Shown: in pieces, positions 1 through 12,611 of the stretch
How positions within the stretch are numbered: position 1 is the stretch's first letter
How the letters are laid out: each line of letters starts with the position of its first letter
DNA from: Hysterangium stoloniferum
Lineage: Eukaryota > Basidiomycota > Agaricomycetes > Hysterangiales > Hysterangiaceae
Assembly: GCA_015178975.1 (NCBI GenBank)
Contig: WHVD01000078.1
Coordinates: 343,553 to 407,552 of the forward strand
DNA: 64,000 nucleotides
Reading direction: 5' to 3'
Program-made: the position numbers and the translations under genes
The notes under the pieces: generated by a model
What the model saw: the letters and a program-made list of their open reading frames with translations, nothing else
Database searches by the model: none
What the model was told of the DNA's origin: nothing

Positions 1-3000
1 CAGCACCATTGGCTAATAGGAGCTGGACAACATTCAAATGACCAACCATTGCTCCAAACATCATGGCAGTGCCTTGAGAGGCCTGCACATTGGGATCAGC
101 ACCATTGGCTAACAGGAGCTGGACAACATTCAAATGGCCAGCTATTGCTGCAAACATCAGGGCAGTGCCTTGAGAGGCCTGCACATTGGGATCAGCATCA
201 TTGGCTAACAGGAGCTGGACAATACTCAAATGACCAGCTATTGCTGCAACCATCAGGGCAGTGCCTTGAGAGGCCTGCATGTTTGGATCAGCTCCCTTGT
301 TGAAGAGAAACTGGAATACAACATGGTCAACTATTGTGGGACCTATTAGGGCAGTGCCTGCTGAGATCTGGACATTGGTGTCAGCTCCCATGTATATAGG
401 GGGATGGAGTACACCTAAAAGACAAACTATTGTTGTAGAAAATAGGGCAGTGTCCTCAGAGGCCTGCACATCAGGAGCAGCACCATTTGCTAAGAGGAGC
501 TGAACTATCTCTAAATGACCATTTGTTGCTGCAGCCATCAGGGCAGTGCCATGAGAGGTGCAGACATTGGGATCAGCCCCCTTGGCTAAGAGAAGCTGGA
601 CTACATTAGAATAACCATGTCTTGCTGCAAGCATCAGTGCAGTGCCTTCAGAGGTCTGAACATTGGGATCAACACCTTTGGCTAAGAGGAGCTGGACTAC
701 ATCTAAATAACCACCTCTTGCTGCAAGTGTCAGGGAAGTGTCCTCAGGAGCCTGGACATTGGGATCAGCCCCCTTGGCTAAGAGAAGCTGGACTACATTA
801 GAATGACCATTTCTTGCAGCAAGCATTAGTGCAGTGCCTTTAGAGGTCTGGACATCAAGATCAACAACTTTGGCTAAGAGGAGCTGGACTGCATCTGAAT
901 GACCACCTCCTGCTGCAAGTGTCAGGGCAGTCCCTTCAGAAACCTGAACATTGGGATCAACACCTTTGGCTAAGAGGAGCTGGACTACATCTAAATAACC
1001 ACCTCTTGCTGCAAGTGTCAGGGCAGTGTCCTCAGAAGCCTGGACATTGGGATCAGCCCCCTTGGCTAAGAGAAGCTGGACTACATTAAAATGACCATTC
1101 CTTGCGGCAAGCATTAGTGCAGTGCCTTTAGAGGTCTGGACATCAAGATCAACAACTTTGGCTAAGAGGAGCTGGACTGCATCTGAATGACCACCTTCTG
1201 CTGCAAGTGTCAGGGCAGTCCCTTCAGAAACCTGAACATTGGGATCAACACCTTTGGCTAAGAGGAGCTGGACTACATCTAAATAACCACCTCTTGCTGC
1301 AAGTGTCAGGGCAGTGTCTTCAGAAGCTTGAACATTGTGATCAGCCCCCTTGGCTAAGAGAAGCTGGACTACATTAGAATGACCATTTCTTGCAGCAAGT
1401 ATTAGTGCAGTGCCTTCAGAGGTCTGGACATCAATATCAACACCTTTGGCTAAGAAAAGCTGGACTACATCTGAATGACCACCTCTTGCTGCAAGTGTCA
1501 GGGCAGTCCCTTCAGAAGCCTGAACATTGGGATCAACATCTTTGGCTAAGAGGAGCTGGACTAAACCTAAATCACCATCTGTTGCCACAGCCATCAGGGC
1601 AGTGCCTTCAGAGTCCTGGACATTGGGATCAGCACCATTGGCTAGGAGGAGCTGGACTATATTAGAATGACTATGTCTTGCAGCAAGCATCAGTGCAGTG
1701 CCTTTAGAGGTCTGGACATCAAGATCAACACCTTTGGCTAAGAGGAGCTGGACTACATCTAAATAACCACTTCTTGCTGCAAGTGTCAGGGCAGTGTCCT
1801 CAGAAGCCTGGACATTGGGATCAGCCCCCTTGGCTAAGAGAAGCTGGACTACATTAGAATGACCATTTCTTGCAGCAAGCATTAGTGCAGTGCCTTTAGA
1901 GGTCTGGACATCAAGATCAACACCTTTGGCTAAGAGGAGCTGGACTACATCTGAATGGCCACCTCTTGCAGCAAGTGCCAGAGCAGTGCCTTCAAAAACC
2001 TGGGTATGGGGATCAGCCCCCTTGGATAGGAGGAGCTGGACTATATCCAAATGACCAGCTCTTGCTGCAAATATCAGGGCAGTGCCTGCAGAGTCCTGGA
2101 CATTGGGATCAGCTCCCTCAGCTAAGAGGAGCTGGACTACACCTAAATGGCCATCTATTGCTGCAAGCATTAGAGCAGTGCCTTTAGAGGTCTGGATATT
2201 GGGATCAGCACCAGTACCTAAGAGAAGCTGGACTATATCTAAATGACCATATATTGCTGCAAAAATTAGGACAGTGCTTTCAGATGGCACATTGGGATTA
2301 GCCCCCTTGGCTAAGAGAAGCTGGACTACATTAAAATGACCATTTATTGCAGCAAGTATTAGTGCAGTGCCTTTAGAGGTCTGGACATCAATATCAACAC
2401 CTTTGGCTAAGAGGAGCTGGACTATATCTGAATGACCACTTCTTGCTGCAAGTGTCAGAGCAGTCCCTTCAGAAGCCTGAACATTGGGATCAACATCTTT
2501 GGCCAAGAGGAGCTGGACTATATCTAAATCACCATCTGTTGCTGCAGCCATCAGAGCAGTGCCTTCAGAGTCCTGGACATTGGGATCAGCACCATTGGCT
2601 AGGAGGAGCTGGACTATATTAGAATGACTATGTCTTGCAGCAAGCATCAGTGCAGTGCCTTTAGAGGTCTGGACATCAATATCAACACCTTTGGCTAAGA
2701 GGAGCTGGACTACATCTGAATGACCACCTCTTGCTGCAAGTGTCAGAGCAGTCCCTTCAGAAGCCTGAACACTGGGATCAATACCCCTGGCTAAAAGGAG
2801 CTGGACTATATCTAAATCACCATCTGCTGCTGCAGCCATCAGGGCAGTGCCTTCAGAGTCCTGGACATTGGGATCAGCACCATTGGCTAGGAGGAGCTGG
2901 ACTATATTAGAATGACTATGTCTTGCAGCAAGCATCAGTGCAGTGCCTTTAGAGGTCTGGACATCAAGGTCAACACCTTTAACTAAGAGGAGCTCAACTA

Positions 3001-4510
3001 CATCAAAATAACCACCTCTTGCTGCAAGTGTCAGGGCAGTGTCCTCAGAAGCCTGGACATTGGGATCAGCCCCCTTGGCTAAGAGAAGCTGGACTACATT
3101 AAAATGACCATTTCTTGCAGCAAGCATTAGTGCAGTGCCTTTAGAGGTCTGGACATCAAGATCAACAACTTTGGCTAAGAGGAGCTGGACTACATCTGAA
3201 TGACCACCTCTTGCAGCAAGTGCCAGAGCAGTGCCTTCAGAGGTCTCAACATAGGGATCAGCACCATTGGCTAGGAGGAGCTGGACTACATCTAAATAAC
3301 CCTCTATTCCTGCAAGCATCAGGGCAGTGTATCCAGAGTGCTGGATATTGGGATCAGCCCCTCTGGCTAAGAGTAGCCGGACTATATTTAGCCGGGCTAC
3401 ATCTGAATGATCATGCTTTACTGCAAACATCAAGGCTGTTCCTCTAGAGCTCTGGACATTGGGATCAGCATCCTTGTCCAACAATTGCTGAACTACATAT
3501 GAATGACCATTTGATGCTGCTAACAGCAGGGCTGTTCCTTCAGAGGTCTGGACATTAGGATCAGCATCCTGGGCCAACAGTAACTGAACCACATATGAAT
3601 GACCATTTGTTGCTGCTAACATCAAGGCTGTTCCTCTAGTGGTCTGGATATTGTGATCAGCATCATTCACTAAGAGAATATGGACTACATCTGAATGACC
3701 ATTCAATGCTGCTAATATCAGTGGTGTTCCTTCAATGGTCTTGACATTAGGATCAGCACCCTTGACTAAGAGAACTTGGACAACCTCTGAGTGACCACTC
3801 ATTGCTGCTAACATTAGGGCTGGACCCTCAGGGGTGTGAATATTGGAATCAGTAACCTCAGGTAAGAGCAGCTGGACTACATCTGAATGACCATTTATTA
3901 TGGCTAATGTCAGGGCTGTTCCTTTAGCAGTCTGGGCATTGGGATCAGCATCCTTGGTTAACAGTAGCTGGACTATATCTGAATTCCCACACTCTGTGGC
4001 CAGCATTAGGGCTGTTCCCATAGGAGTCTGGATATTGGGATCAGCACTATTTGCCAACAGGAGTGGGACTATCTCCATATGTCTATGATTTATTGCAGTG
4101 ACCAAGGCTGTTCCCTCAGGGATGTGGGCATTGGGATCAGCACCCTTGGCTAAGAGTTGCTGGACTACATCTGAATGACCATTTCTTACTGCAAATATCA
4201 GGGCAGTGCCTTCAGAGGTCTGTATATTGGGATTCACACCCTTGGCTAAGAGAAGTTGGACAATATCTAAATAACCATGGCTTGCTGCAATTATTAGGGC
4301 AGTGTCTTTAGAGGTCTTGACATGGGGATCTGCACCATTTGCTAACAGGAGGTGGGCAACATCCAAATGACCATTTTCCAATGCTATCATCATGGCTGAC
4401 TTTCCCCATAGCTTGATATTTGGATCAGCACCATCTTCTAATAAAGCCCTGGATATATTATAAAGTCCATGACATGCTGCCATATACAATGGGTGTCTCA
4501 GCTTCCACCA
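1..4510 (-). repeat. Tandem 96-bp ankyrin-coding repeats with 288-bp higher-order units
   Basis: About 46-47 copies of a 96-bp unit encode 32-residue ankyrin repeats of the type GTALMLAARNGHSDVVQLLL followed by AKGADPNVQ. Neighbouring units differ, but every third unit is often nearly identical (for example ~841 against ~1129), which gives a 288-bp higher-order period over most of 700-3200. The same three-unit pattern recurs near 1525, 2480 and 2770. Unit-length changes keep the frame, such as a 3-bp loss near 2285 and a 15-bp duplication near 3375. Repeats become less alike towards 3450-4510, nearest the NACHT domain. High internal identity is typical of fungal NLR repeat domains that evolve by unequal exchange. 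Confidence 0.92.
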
Positions 4511-7342
4511 CATGCTATCTTCATATTTCATCCACAGTTCAAATTGCTGGCTTCTATCCTGAAAGAGCTTCATGATTAGATTGTGACACTTTCTCAAAGA
4601 ATTCTGGCTGCCCAATTTTGCATGAAAAACCCAGTTTTTAGCACTATATTTGGCAAGAGGATGCTGCTTTGTCACAGCTGAAAGACTCCAATGTGATGGA
4701 ATGATCCCATGTTGAAACTGAAGTAAATATATTATGCACATTTTGGTGATATTATCATGTGACAATTTCTCCTCAATATAGAAGTCTGTAACTTGCTGTC
4801 CCATTGAAGTTTTTGTCATAAGAAATTCCTTTACTGAAAAATGAGCCAATTTGATTGCATCTACATTATCAAGATTAGCAACTTAGCCCTTCCTCCAGCA
4901 ATCAGTTATCCAATACCCACCATATGAATTAACAATGAGACCAGAGCAAACATTGAGAACATCACTGGAATCATCATATACATCTCCAGGATTGAAAGGG
5001 GATGCTTGACTACCAATTTCATAATTAGTATTTATTCCTGTGACTTGAACCAATTGTCCAATTCCCAGGGGCTCTACAGAAAAAGCCACCCATTGTAAGA
5101 ACTTTAGCACATCTGCTTGCTGTCTTCCAGGAACCTTTTGGATCATCTTAGTATAAGTTTCATTGAGAGTAACTGGAAGTGTTTCAAGTTGTGCCTTCAT
5201 GTGACCAGCACTGTAACAGGTGGAGAGTTCCTGCACCTGTAATGCAACCCATCTAAACCTGAAGTATACACAACCTTAGTGTTATACTTCATGGAAGGTA
5301 TATGAATCACATACATTCCCTCAGCCTTTTCATTTAGTGTCCTAAAAATCTTTTCCTGAAGAGCTCTGTCTAAAGAGGCAAACCGCTTCACCTTCTCAAA
5401 TCTATCATAGAGATAGATTGAGATGTCCGGGTTAACTCTTGTATTGTGCAATAGTAAAGATCGAGAACCAAGAGCATCTAACTCTGTTTGAATTGATGGC
5501 TCTGGACGGGTAGTTGCTAGAATATGCAGATTGTCTAATTTCTGAGCTAGTAAACTTTGAAGCCATTCAAGGAGCTTTGATCTTTCAGAACATTCATCCA
5601 AGGCATCTAAAACAATATACACATGTTTAAACCTCCCTACCAGATCACAGAATACACCTTGAAAAGCCTTCAAGGATGCCTGTTGAGTCCCATTGCCAAA
5701 GATTTGTAACAGAGGGCAAGGAATGTCAAAACACATTGCACAGAGCTGTTTAAGGAGAGATTTGATTAGTTTATGAAGGGATTGAAACTCCTCTCGGGAA
5801 TCCCGTGAATCAAAAAAGAAATAGGCAATTGCATTCAACCTATAATCACCACAGTACTCTTGAAGGTTTTTGATTATAGAGGAACTGCCAGACTGTCAGC
5901 ATGTCTGAAGAATGGAACAAAGCTACTCTCTCTCACCATAGAATTGTTTTGCCACAGCCAGCTGAAAAGTACCAAGTCAGATAAGGTCAATGCCTCACAC
6001 CCAAACATACAACTTCCATATATCCAGAGAGATTCACCCCCAGTTTTTACCCATTGTGTAAACTGAGTACTGTTGAGAAACCATGATCCTGTTCCCTCAA
6101 CATGCTGTTCTTGGGCAGCATTCAAATTGTTAGATGGATCTGGGGCACCAAGCCATGTGTACACTCTGTCACGAAGTTCTTGAGTGTCTAGACATTTTAT
6201 ACAGTGAATCCATTTGATACATTACAAGAGGTATGCAGGATGAACTTTACCTGGGTTGTTGGTCGACCACTTCGGCAAAATACCAGATGGTGCTTTTTCC
6301 ACCATTCGTAGTAAGTTCCGAGCCAGTGTGAAATAATCATCATCCATTGAGCTGAACTGTACAAGACCCATATGATTCTTGTGAAGACCAAAGACCTCTG
6401 TGTTTGTTGAGCCCGGCACGATGGCAGAGAAAATAGGGACATGCTACAAGCGACTGTCAAAGAAAACCGGTGAGGGTAGCTAATCTACTTACCGTTGATG
6501 AACCACCTTGTACTTTAGTCGGGTATACCTCATAGCAAAATATTGTGTGATACCTAATACTGATGGCATTATATAGCATTAGCTGTTGTTGCAATGTCTC
6601 CGAATGCAGTCCCAAGTGCTTTAAAAGAGGGTCATTTATTAGAGAGTTGATTGAAAGGCACTTTAGCAGAGAATGAGTCCAGCTTGTAAGATCAATACCC
6701 TGATGTGGCGTGCCCAAGTAAATGACACCATAAGTTGAGCTTTCAACGGCCTTGTGCTCTGGGAGATGTTTGGCACCGGCTATGTGGGCATGGATCAGTG
6801 CCTATAATGTATGAGTCAGTCATCTGAAATGAGGCGATGTCATTCTTTCATACATTTTTCAGCATTATCCCACCAAAACTATGTGCGACGAAGATCAAAG
6901 GCCGTTGCTACAAGGGATAGGTTACCAAGCCCTAATATCAAGATAAACTACTCACATCAGTCTTTGTGTCGACTCTATAGTTGGATAAATGTGCAATGAA
7001 GTTGGTGGATAAGTCGTACAACCCTTGTTGAGATCTATTCTCGCCCCGAGTGCGTGCGTCATAGCCGTACGTTAGAATCCTCGCGTTAGGAATCAATCTT
7101 GGTAATAAATCTCGCAGCCAAAGGACGCCATTGGGAGCAGTGAAGGATGTCTCACGGTGTCCATCGAGGCCGTGAATGGCGACGATACTGAGAGGAATGT
7201 TTGTGAATGCGTAGTTGGGATTTTTTTCTCGGACTTACTCGACGGTTGGGGAATCACCTCCAGACACGAGCTCTTTGACCCCATAATCGAATGTTCCGCC
7301 AGATGGCATCAGTGATATAGAAGGTGATAAGACCGTAGACAT
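1..7342 (-). CDS. NLR-like receptor: alpha/beta-hydrolase, NACHT, ankyrin repeats (3' end beyond window)
   Basis: Fungal NLRs of this architecture are thought to act in innate immunity or allorecognition. I read exons at 7342-7239, 7187-6956, 6907-6854, 6801-6493, 6443-6251, 6187-6011, 5961-5937, 5884-5315 and from 5258 on; all eight introns are 48-63 nt, GT-AG, and keep the frame. The start ATG (7342) gives MSTVLSPSIS. Residues ~34-230 are a lipase-like hydrolase: VDIVAIHGLDG, nucleophile elbow VAHSFGG (~122) and YLGTPHQG (~160). The NACHT domain follows, with Walker A GSSGCGKT split by intron 6 (~353-361) and Walker B IVLDALDEC (~455-463). An HFSVKEFL segment precedes ankyrin repeats that stay open to base 1. 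Odd point: an in-frame TAA at 4885-4883. Either the gene is broken there, or a 39-nt intron (4920-4882, GTGGGT...CTAAG) removes it and keeps the frame. The open ankyrin frame argues against long-standing decay. Confidence 0.9.
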
Positions 7343-8369
7343 ATTTAACGGAGGTGAAAGCGTACTTAGATCGATGGTTAACTAGTAGTTGATGATGCGT
7401 GGGAACAAATGGAACATCTTCCTAACTGAGTTTGAAGATTTTAAGTTAGTTAAGTCTGGTGGTTCCATATGGAACCACAGCGGTATGCGACGACGACACT
7501 CGCTTACCAATATCACCACCCTCTGTTCGCACAAGAGACTCAACACACATCTACACATGCTTTCCGCCGCAAACTTTCCTCCTCTCAGCAGTTCCTCTCA
7601 GTCCCAGTCACAGTCTGCATCTTAAAAAAGAACGGGCCATTCCAAAAGTCACGTGCCCAGCAACATTACCGGTTCAAATTCGGAAACGAACGACGAGGGC
7701 TTTAGAGAGTTTCCTGGTGTCTTCACCCTATATACACCGGATGAACAAAGGTCAAACACACCTTATGATGGCTGTGGCTTCGGCCTTCACATGGTGTCCC
7801 GGACACGTTAACTACCATTATGTCATCACTTCAAGTCACCGCTGCACACCAACTTTGACGAGGTTGCATCAACATTTTCATACACATCGCCCGTTATCTA
7901 ATAGGACTTCATGATTCCTTACAGCTGTCTGTAGAGAAGCTCACTGCGATCAGAGGTTGTATTGAATTCTGGTTACAACCGTGCATCGCGACATCACATC
8001 CTGCCTACCAAAACCATGACAGACAATATCGCCAGCGATAATCTCTCTTTTATATATACCTTATACGGCTTCTTGTGGATACAATCCACCAAGATGCATG
8101 GTCTCGAGATATTGCTGGAGTTGTACTGAAGGTTTTTTTGGACGACATAAACATGTATATAACATCACTGACATTTAATATTGATTGGAGACGTCATGTT
8201 TACTGTCTTGGAGTATTCATTCCTTGAAAACCTTTTTCACCGACAGCGCCCTTCTCACCGATCACATCAACGAGCTGAATGTGGTTCCTTCGTTCATTGA
8301 GCCCATCGTATGGTACGTTCACAATGTTTCACCTTCTCTTACATCCGCCCATGAAACTGTCGTGTGGTA
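7343..8369. other. Upstream region of the NLR gene; no gene recognised
   Basis: This stretch precedes the NLR start codon on the minus strand and should hold its promoter. Short open frames are present on the plus strand (about 7.39-7.91 kb), but none resembles a known protein and none has convincing neighbours. I see no clear TATA box that I would commit to. Confidence 0.4.
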
Positions 8370-8750
8370 AGAGCTGACTCTGAAACTGATAGCTGGATCT
8401 TCCAAGCCCAAATCCGCGTGTGCCACAGTGCGCAGCCTCGATCCCGTTGCCATTATCATGTTTCTCCTTCCAAACTGTGACACAATGCGTGGCTTGACCA
8501 ATGACCAATACATCAGTGACCCGCTTGAACATTTATATTTCACCGCGCGTTCCTTCCTTTGTGTGGTCGCCACACCTTCCACTCGTGTGTTGGTACGGTC
8601 TAACTATAACCCCATATCAGTGTTATACGGAACATGGTTTCCCTGACAAAGATCTTGCACCATCAAATCGACACAATTCCTACTCACTTCTCTGGGATGA
8701 TTCCGGCACATCTCAATCAAACCACGAGGAGGTCAATAGCGTCACCATTT
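8370..8750. repeat. Diverged ~370-bp dispersed repeat, copy 1
   Basis: This segment aligns by eye along its length with 10385-10765: shared blocks include a 'gatagctg' start, a 'gtgcgcagc / gtgcacagc' block, 'ccattccttcct...tcgccacacctt.cactcgtgtg' and a closing 'catatctcaacc-agacca' block. Shorter pieces of the same family lie near 8905-8975 and 9275-9350. The minus strands of copies 1 and 2 carry short related open frames (GVATTQRKERA in one, GVATRHRKERA in the 9.3-kb piece), so the family could descend from a coding or transposon sequence. I do not recognise the product. Confidence 0.45.
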
Positions 8751-10384
8751 AATTAATTCACTTTGCAGCCGCATGTGCAGATGGTACAAAGCTATATGAT
8801 TTGAGCCAATGTAAGAGCGCATATAGTCACCTTTTACTATCACCGCGAGCTCGGTAGCTTGTCCTCGCACAATCAGTTGCTGGCTTAAATGAATTAATTG
8901 CCCATTCGCCCTTATGTGCAATCGCCACACTTTTCACTGTGTATCGGCAGTGTCAAAGTCTAACTTGGTGTTATAAGAGCTGAAGAATACACAAGACGAC
9001 CCGCCGCGTGTAGAAGCCAATCCACGAGAAATCTCGTTTGTGCTGTGTTTCAATATTTCAGTCGCTAGGGTCACTCACTACATGCCCCCACAACAACTTA
9101 TTTTACTCGCTATCTCGGCATTTCCCTTACTGCTCCTATTTATGTTGACCAGAGTTCATTCCACCGATTGCCATGTTCAAATTATTTCATTTCGAGCAAT
9201 AGCAAAACAACCATTGGATTCAATCAAATATTTAAGAAGTCATTGACTAGTTGCGTGGACCTCTTGAAAGTTCTTGCCGCCCGTTCCTTCCTATGCCTGG
9301 TCGCCACACCCCCACCGGTGTGTCGGTAGCGTCGACGAATCCAATTACATCTTTGTTTTCCAGAACACAACCCCCGGAACATAACTATGAGGCCTCCATG
9401 CCAGTGCGTCAGTTGCCATAATGGTGCTAGCCAAGGAGACACCGCCAGATGTCAGTTTTGACTTTCGCAAGGACTCACAGGACTTTACAATCCTTAATCT
9501 ACCTTGCCGTTGTCACATCGAAAAGCCACAGCAATGGATGAATAGTTTGAGCCTGGGGTAAAACAGTTCACTCAGCAAGGCAGACAATAATAGGACTAGT
9601 TGTACTTAATTATGACTCATTATGAATTGCAGGCACAATTTGTTCATAAGAACTCCGGACTCGCCAAAGTAGAGAATTATTGAACTTAGTTTCTCCTCAT
9701 TCAAAGTCTGGAGAGAATCAAGATAGAATTGACCCAGAAGCGCATCATTTCGCCAGCTCGTAGACCAACTTTGTCTGATCGAAGCTCTTCTGCCCCTGCC
9801 TCCGGCCTCTTTTATGATAGACAGATTAACCCGGCTGATCAAAGATCTTGTGCACAGCACAGCCCCTCTTTTAAAAAATAATAATAACTACAAATCTCTT
9901 GTTGGTTGATGGTACAACTGTACTAAAGTTATAGCTTAGTCGTCAAAACGGAACAAATAATAAATAATAAATAATAATAGTCCTAAAATAATACTTGAGC
10001 TTTGCTCAGCCAACATATCTGTCCTCCTGCATCTGACCTCTTAACAAACCAAATTGTGGCTAACTGAATCTGTCTCATCCTCTCGCTCTGCTCTGATCAC
10101 TGCTCTTCTGTCCCTGCCTCATCTTTTACTCCCATCAAAGATGAGGGATGCCTCCGCCTTATCAGGCTCACAAAACGTAAAAAAATACCGCTTGCTTAAT
10201 TCCGATAGCGGGCATTGAATTAAACGATGACCATTGTTCTGGATACCATCCACTGCATTTACGCTATCCAAGTATATGTAACCTCTCAAATAACAGACAA
10301 GATATCAGAACAGATGGATTGGCGTGAAATATAGCGCTCCAGAATTCTGAAGTTGCTACATTATGCAGCGAAGAAATAATTGCG
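8751..10384. other. Non-coding or decayed DNA with partial repeat copies and a microsatellite
   Basis: It contains partial copies of the 8.4-kb repeat family (about 8905-8975 and 9275-9350) and an AATAATA-type microsatellite at about 9954-9978. Open frames on either strand are short and I cannot assign them. Confidence 0.4.
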
Positions 10385-10765
10385 GTTACTCTGATCCTGA
10401 TAGCTGAACTTTTCAACTCAGAACCCGGGTGTACCACGGTGCACAGCTTCAATACCATTCCCGTTTCTTTCCTTACACATTGGGATGCAAACCGTGGCTC
10501 AGTCAACGAAAAATCCATGATTGACTATAAAGGTCTAGTTCTTACCGCCCATTCCTTCCTATGTATGCGTCGTTGTCACACCTTTCACTGATGTGCCCAT
10601 ATCATCTAATCTAAACGTGATCTCAGTGTTGAAAAATATGGTTGGCTTGGGGAAGGTCTTGCTCGCTCAATTTAGCACAATCTATTATCATATCTCTTCA
10701 TATCTCAACCAGACCAGCGGAATCATAGGACTATTGATCGTTTCTTAACTCGCGTGACCCTATGT
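10385..10765. repeat. Diverged ~370-bp dispersed repeat, copy 2
   Basis: Second long copy of the family at 8370-8750, in the same orientation about 2 kb away. Substitutions and small indels are frequent, so the duplication is old. Confidence 0.45.
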
Positions 10766-11479
10766 TCAGGCCACATAGTAGTTTGATCTAATTTAAGAGC
10801 ACATACAGCCACTTTTTCTTCGAGGGGTGCTCTAGAACTCATTGATGTCACACGTGTTGATTATACTGGTTGTGTGCTAGTCGTGGCTTGAACCACATCC
10901 GATTCATTAACGACAATCACCTCATATAGAATACCACTACTAAGTCTAATACGAGATTATATTTATAATCTGTTAATACAATCCCTGATGGATTTCCCAA
11001 AATTAAGAACATTAAGTTCGACACTTACCTACCTCAATAAAATCTACCTTGAGAACTCTGGACTTGCTCTTCGTCTTCCTCAGGTGCTCCACATAATTCA
11101 AGCTGTTTGATATGGCACCAACTTGAACAGCTGGGAAGCATCACTCTGGACTGCAATGCCACTCCTCCAATATCAAAAAGTGGTTTTGCTTTCAACTCTG
11201 ATGCTCAATGATGCCAGAAATACTATACTATGGGGTGATAATTGATGGTGCTTGGTGAGAGCAGCATAATGTTTTAATGCAGATAACATCATCTCATGCT
11301 TGAAGATCTCTGCCCTGATCCATTCCTGAACCTGTTTGACATCCGGTTTATTATACTCCTGCATTTGTCCTTATTTCATATTGACCCTTGTTCCTAGCAT
11401 GGTCAACCCTGCCTTGTTTCTTGTTCTCCCATTTTGTCTTTTTATCTCACTGAATTAGTACAATAATCTTTAGTTCTAT

Positions 11480-11819
11480 ATAGTTTAGCACATGTTTGTG
11501 CTTACAATCCAATCAGAAAATCAACTTAGCACCCACCTAGTATTCTATCTATTTGTCCTAGTAACTTTACACCAGTGTACATATTCCTGGAGCCTGTGGG
11601 CCCTCTGACCAAGACATAACATATTCTTGGGACCCCAGGTTTTCTGTCTCTACTCTTTTGTGTATCCCCAGACCTCATGGGTCTCCTATGTCCTCCTGTC
11701 TGAAATTGGACTCAACAATCATATGAGGGCACAGCACATAAGCTAAAGTCAAGCCCTATCTGTCCCACAACATCCATGGGTTTTCCCCAGACACCCACCT
11801 GTAAGCCCTGAGCTTAACA
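11480..11819 (+). repeat. LTR fragment (3' part) of a gypsy-related element
   Basis: The block 'caatccaatcagaaaatcaacttag' followed by 'tgaaattggactcaaca' and 'gagggcacagcacataagctaaagtcaagcc', ending in ...CTTAACA at 11819, is collinear with the R-U5 part of the full LTRs at 18180-18995 and 27443-28260. A TATA-like 'ctatatag' lies just upstream (~11480). I could not fix the 5' end. The flanking 11.0-12.3 kb holds short open frames on the minus strand (for example 12310-12083 and 12086-11814) that may be gag remnants, but I cannot confirm this. Confidence 0.55.
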
Positions 11820-12611
11820 ACTTGCTGCAGAATCTGCATGGGTGGTGACAGTTGACACTGGTGGTTCTGCATGTGTCATGAAGGTGCAATACTCCCCAGG
11901 TGCAGAGGTAGTAGGAGTCAAGGGGGCAGCAAGCACCATTGCTACATGTGTGTGGTTGGTTTTGAGGCATTGGTTAATGGTTTTGCTGAGCTGTGCCTGA
12001 ATTGCTGTCAGTTGTGAGTCCCTTCTTCCTCCACTAATCTGGATATTGGCCTTCCATTTCCCTGCCAGATTTGGAATACCTGTCAATGATGTGCCAATAT
12101 GCTTGCAGTTTGAGTTCGAGAAAACATCGGCAGAATGATTAGGTCTGCCTTGTATTGTTGCAAGGCCCTGGGATGGCTAGGGAGTCTGATTCCTGTGTTG
12201 ATTGGATTAATTGACTTGACAAACCCTGTAGCATCATTATTGTGATTTATGGGAGAAGAATCTGCTTGTTCACCTTTTATTAACACCAAGAGTTGCAGCA
12301 AGGCATCCAAATACTTAGTGGCCCATCGGGAAAATCAAAGATTGACTTAAATGCACTTAATTTCTCCTTTATCATGCTTATTGTCCTTTAAGTAAAATAG
12401 GCATGAAATCAAGCAGAAGTTGTTTGTATGAGTGGGGTGTAAATATAGGATATCAACATTTTTTTCTATGCAGATAAACGGAGAGAATGTCAATGCGAGC
12501 GAGATATGACCCATGAAAAGCGGTTATAACAAAAAACAAAGCAGACCTGACAGCGGATGGCGCATGACGCCTCTAAAATTCCACCCCTCATTCTTCCTGC
12601 ACAACAGACCA

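Noticed and set aside
7389-7914. Small plus-strand gene divergent from the NLR
   Set aside because: Overlapping open frames in different phases, no introns or motifs I could support.
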